From contig CBFHYU010000008.1 in the NCBI GenBank assembly GCA_965660165.1, positions 9,173 to 73,172 of the forward strand: a stretch of 64,000 nucleotides of DNA, written 5' to 3'. Positions 61,708 through 64,000 of the stretch are shown piece by piece (position 1 is the first letter of the stretch; each line of letters starts with the position of its first letter). The position numbers were made by a program, and so were the translations under genes. Origin of the DNA: WTJO01 sp965660165. Its GTDB lineage: Bacteria; Pseudomonadota; Alphaproteobacteria; Puniceispirillales; Puniceispirillaceae. Below the pieces are notes generated by a model that was given only the letters and a program-made list of their open reading frames with translations, was not told the DNA's origin and searched no databases.

Positions 61708-63645
61708 GTGAATAATTTTGGACGCAACATAGCAATCTGGCTGGTAATTGGTGCGGCATTGTTGGCACTTTTCAATATGTTCCAGTCAAACTCGGAACCT
61801 CAAAACACCACCAAGATGGCCTATTCTGATTTTATTGCTCAGGCGCGTTCTGGCGGTATTACCGAAGTGCTAATTGAAGGGAATAACCTGAAGGGCCGCA
61901 CGCGCGAGAATAGCATTGTAACAAGCTATCGCCCTGAAGGCGCTGATGTAATGTCTGTGTTAGAAGGCACAGATGTTCGAATTGATGCACGCCCAGATGA
62001 AAGCAATATGCCAGGTTTCTTTAGCGTGCTGATTTCATGGTTTCCTATGCTGTTATTCATCGGGGTATGGATTTTCTTTATGCGCCAGATGCAGGGCGGC
62101 GGCAAAGGTGGCGCGATGGGCTTTGGCAAATCGCGTGCAAAAATGCTGACTGAACATCATGGCAGAGTAACCTTTGAAGATGTGGCTGGTATTGATGAAG
62201 CCAAAACAGAATTAGAAGAGGTAGTTGAATTTCTGAAAGACCCTGGCAAGTTTCAACGTCTTGGTGGCAAAATTCCAAAAGGGGTGTTGCTGGTAGGTCC
62301 TCCTGGTACGGGTAAGACATTGCTTGCTCGCGCAATTGCAGGTGAAGCGAATGTCCCATTTTTCACAATCTCAGGCTCAGATTTTGTTGAAATGTTCGTA
62401 GGTGTTGGTGCAAGCCGTGTCCGTGATATGTTTGAACAAGGCAAGAAAAACGCCCCATGTATTATTTTCATTGATGAAATTGATGCCGTGGGTCGTCATA
62501 GAGGCGCAGGTCTTGGCGGCGGTAATGATGAACGTGAACAGACATTGAACCAGATGCTGGTTGAGATGGATGGCTTTGAAGCGAATGAAGGGGTCATCTT
62601 GATTGCGGCAACAAACCGCCCTGATGTGCTTGACCCAGCGTTATTGCGTCCGGGCCGGTTTGACCGTCAGGTAGTTGTGCCCAACCCAGATGTAACAGGT
62701 CGTGAGAAAATTCTGAAAGTGCATATGCGCAAAACCCCGCTTGCAAATGATGTTAAGCCACGCATTATCGCTAGAGGTACACCTGGTTTTTCAGGTGCTG
62801 ATCTGGCCAATCTGGTCAATGAAGCTGCTTTGCTAGCCGCCCGCAAAGGCAAGCGGACTGTCTCAATGGCTGAATTTGAAGAAGCCAAAGACAAGGTGAT
62901 GATGGGCGCAGAACGCCGTTCAATGGTGATGAGCGATGATGAAAAGCGGCTTACCGCGTATCACGAGGCTGGTCATGCGGTGGTGGCATTGCATTGTGCG
63001 GCATCAGACCCCATCCATAAAGCAACTATTATCCCCAGAGGCCGCGCCTTGGGTATGGTAATGCGCTTGCCAGAAGGCGACCGTGTATCTATGGCGGTTG
63101 ACAAGCTGGAGGCTGATTTACGGGTGGCCTGTGGCGGCAGAATTGCCGAAGAACAGATTTTTGGGGCTGAAAAGGTAACAACAGGTGCATCATCTGATAT
63201 TCGGATGGTCACAGATATGGCACGCCGTATGGTAACTGAATGGGGCATGTCAGAAAAGCTTGGCTTTCTTGCCTATTCAGGAGATGAGCAGGAAGTATTT
63301 TTAGGCAGGTCAGTTACGCAGCAAAAAAATGTGTCTGAAAAGACAGCTGATATTATTGATACAGAAGTACGCCGTATTGTAGATGAAGCCTATGATGATG
63401 CTGCTAAAATTCTGAAAGATTATAGTATTGAGCTGGAACGGCTAGCCCAAGGCTTGCTTGAATATGAAACGCTAAATGAGGAAGAGATCAAAATCATTGT
63501 CGAAGGTGGCACATTGTCACGTTCTGAAGATGATGATGATCAGCCAGCCTCACCACGCGCTAAAAAGCCGCGGTCAGGCTTGCCAACTGGTGGGCGGTCT
63601 CGAACCCGACCAAATCCTGATAGTCCAGGCTCAGAACCTGCATAA
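61708..63645 (+). CDS. ftsH: ATP-dependent zinc metalloprotease FtsH
   Basis: The 645-residue membrane protease has two N-terminal helices (about 7-25 and 105-125), the AAA domain with GPPGTGKT, FIDEIDAVGRHRGAG and the arginine finger, and the protease HEAGH motif near residue 418. The GTG start at 61708 has AAGGAA nine bases upstream. It degrades membrane and regulatory proteins such as sigma-32. Confidence 0.96.
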   Translation: MNNFGRNIAIWLVIGAALLALFNMFQSNSEPQNTTKMAYSDFIAQARSGGITEVLIEGNNLKGRTRENSIVTSYRPEGADVMSVLEGTDVRIDARPDESNMPGFFSVLISWFPMLLFIGVWIFFMRQMQGGGKGGAMGFGKSRAKMLTEHHGRVTFEDVAGIDEAKTELEEVVEFLKDPGKFQRLGGKIPKGVLLVGPPGTGKTLLARAIAGEANVPFFTISGSDFVEMFVGVGASRVRDMFEQGKKNAPCIIFIDEIDAVGRHRGAGLGGGNDEREQTLNQMLVEMDGFEANEGVILIAATNRPDVLDPALLRPGRFDRQVVVPNPDVTGREKILKVHMRKTPLANDVKPRIIARGTPGFSGADLANLVNEAALLAARKGKRTVSMAEFEEAKDKVMMGAERRSMVMSDDEKRLTAYHEAGHAVVALHCAASDPIHKATIIPRGRALGMVMRLPEGDRVSMAVDKLEADLRVACGGRIAEEQIFGAEKVTTGASSDIRMVTDMARRMVTEWGMSEKLGFLAYSGDEQEVFLGRSVTQQKNVSEKTADIIDTEVRRIVDEAYDDAAKILKDYSIELERLAQGLLEYETLNEEEIKIIVEGGTLSRSEDDDDQPASPRAKKPRSGLPTGGRSRTRPNPDSPGSEPA

Positions 63646-63659
63646 AACCACAAGCTAAC

Positions 63660-63691
63660 AGACCCTTTGCATGATGATATGTAAAGGGTCT
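63660..63691 (+). terminator. Hairpin between ftsH and folP
   Basis: AGACCCTTTGC (63660-63670) pairs with GTAAAGGGTCT (63681-63691), 11 bp with one G-U and a 10-base loop. Only a weak T run follows, so it may partly end transcription. Confidence 0.5.
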
Positions 63692-63722
63692 TTCACTATG
63701 GCCATGTTGAAGAGATATCGAA

Positions 63723-64000
63723 ATGCAGAGCAAGCTTCGCTATATCGCCTCGTCAGATGAATTTGCCAGCCCGCCAGATTCCGCGCCTACATGGTTGCGC
63801 CCGATAGGGTTTATGAATGATAGCAGGTTGAAGCTGGCAGGCGGCTGGACAGGCTTTAGTCAGCTTGATGTAGTAATGCGAGCAGATTCAGGGTTTGCAG
63901 TCTGGCGCACAGATACTCGTAGCTATCTTAAGGCTAGCGATAATACAGCAGCGGCTGAGGCCGCACTAGACAGGCTTATCCGCCCGCGCGCCCGCTTTGC
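63723..64000 (+). CDS. folP: Dihydropteroate synthase, N-terminal part
   Basis: ATG 63723 opens a frame that runs off the window (93 codons visible). It has TWLRPIGFMND and LAGGWTGFSQLDVVMR, which match the extra N-terminal region of alphaproteobacterial FolP (LRPxG ... LAGGPLAF). The ftsH-folP order is common. The catalytic part is not in the window. Confidence 0.65.
   Translation, partial: MQSKLRYIASSDEFASPPDSAPTWLRPIGFMNDSRLKLAGGWTGFSQLDVVMRADSGFAVWRTDTRSYLKASDNTAAAEAALDRLIRPRARF

Noticed and set aside
1..64000. CRISPR, tRNA, rRNA, insertion sequence or prophage
   Set aside because: No repeat-spacer array, tRNA arms, transposase, integrase or phage gene was seen on either strand.

Overview
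The window is chromosomal DNA of an alphaproteobacterium. Gene orders that point this way are ruvCAB-ybgC-tolQRAB-pal-cpoB-tilS-ftsH-folP, zapA-6S RNA-5-FCL, a Cys-type periplasmic formate dehydrogenase with DUF3305/DUF3306/TorD partners, and TIGR02186 beside TauE. The moderately AT-rich composition, short intergenic gaps and many ATGA/TAATG overlaps suit a marine lineage such as SAR116 (Puniceispirillum-like). That placement is inference from gene content. I see no prophage, insertion sequence, CRISPR array, tRNA or rRNA.

Layout. (1) 1-3.5 kb: two envelope or unknown genes, a small secreted Cys-rich protein, then a tight leftward operon tupA - 2OG oxygenase - hisI - zinc ribbon. (2) 3.6-8.6 kb, rightward: a ModE-type DNA-binding protein, then DUF3144, cytochrome c, DUF6494, Mrp/ApbC, a biotin/lipoate-ligase-like protein, DUF6505 and DUF6352. 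(3) 8.6-20.8 kb: formate dehydrogenase (FDH). This holds a large multi-[4Fe-4S] protein (leftward), DUF3305, DUF3306, a TorD-like chaperone, a Tat micro-protein, fdhA, fdhB, a small lipoprotein and fdhC. These are followed by a WD40-cytochrome c fusion, a 40-residue membrane protein and a trypsin-like protease. (4) 20.9-24.4 kb: molybdenum cofactor genes moaA, mobB, moeA, moaD, moaE. (5) 24.4-31 kb: an FMN hydroxyacid oxidase, a FAD reductase, tupC and tupB (leftward), glycerate kinase, RarD and a cyclophilin. (6) 31-34 kb: UspA, TIGR02186, TauE/SafE and an ArsR regulator. (7) 34-42.7 kb: orphan proteins, a Nudix hydrolase, Hsp20 with a ROSE-like RNA thermometer, L31, an ABC exporter, and a MotA/MotB-like pair with a secreted partner. 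(8) 42.9-47.5 kb: suhB, efp, gap, tkt. (9) 47.5-64 kb: a strong orphan terminator that may end a small RNA, zapA, 6S RNA, 5-FCL, ymdB, yebC, ruvCAB, the Tol-Pal operon, tilS, ftsH and the start of folP.

How it works together. From about 2.6 to 28.4 kb the window reads as one metal-cofactor island. TupA, TupB and TupC import tungstate or molybdate. MoaA/D/E, MoeA and MobB build the pterin cofactor. TorD-like, DUF3305/3306 and the Fe-S protein probably assist FDH assembly. FdhABC oxidises formate in the periplasm, and the heme proteins may take or buffer the electrons. The tup genes are split to the two edges of this island. FdhD, MoaC, MobA and MogA are not in the window. The least described parts are the WD40-cytochrome/micro-protein/protease trio after fdhC, the conserved DUF set before FDH, and the MotA/B-like complex.
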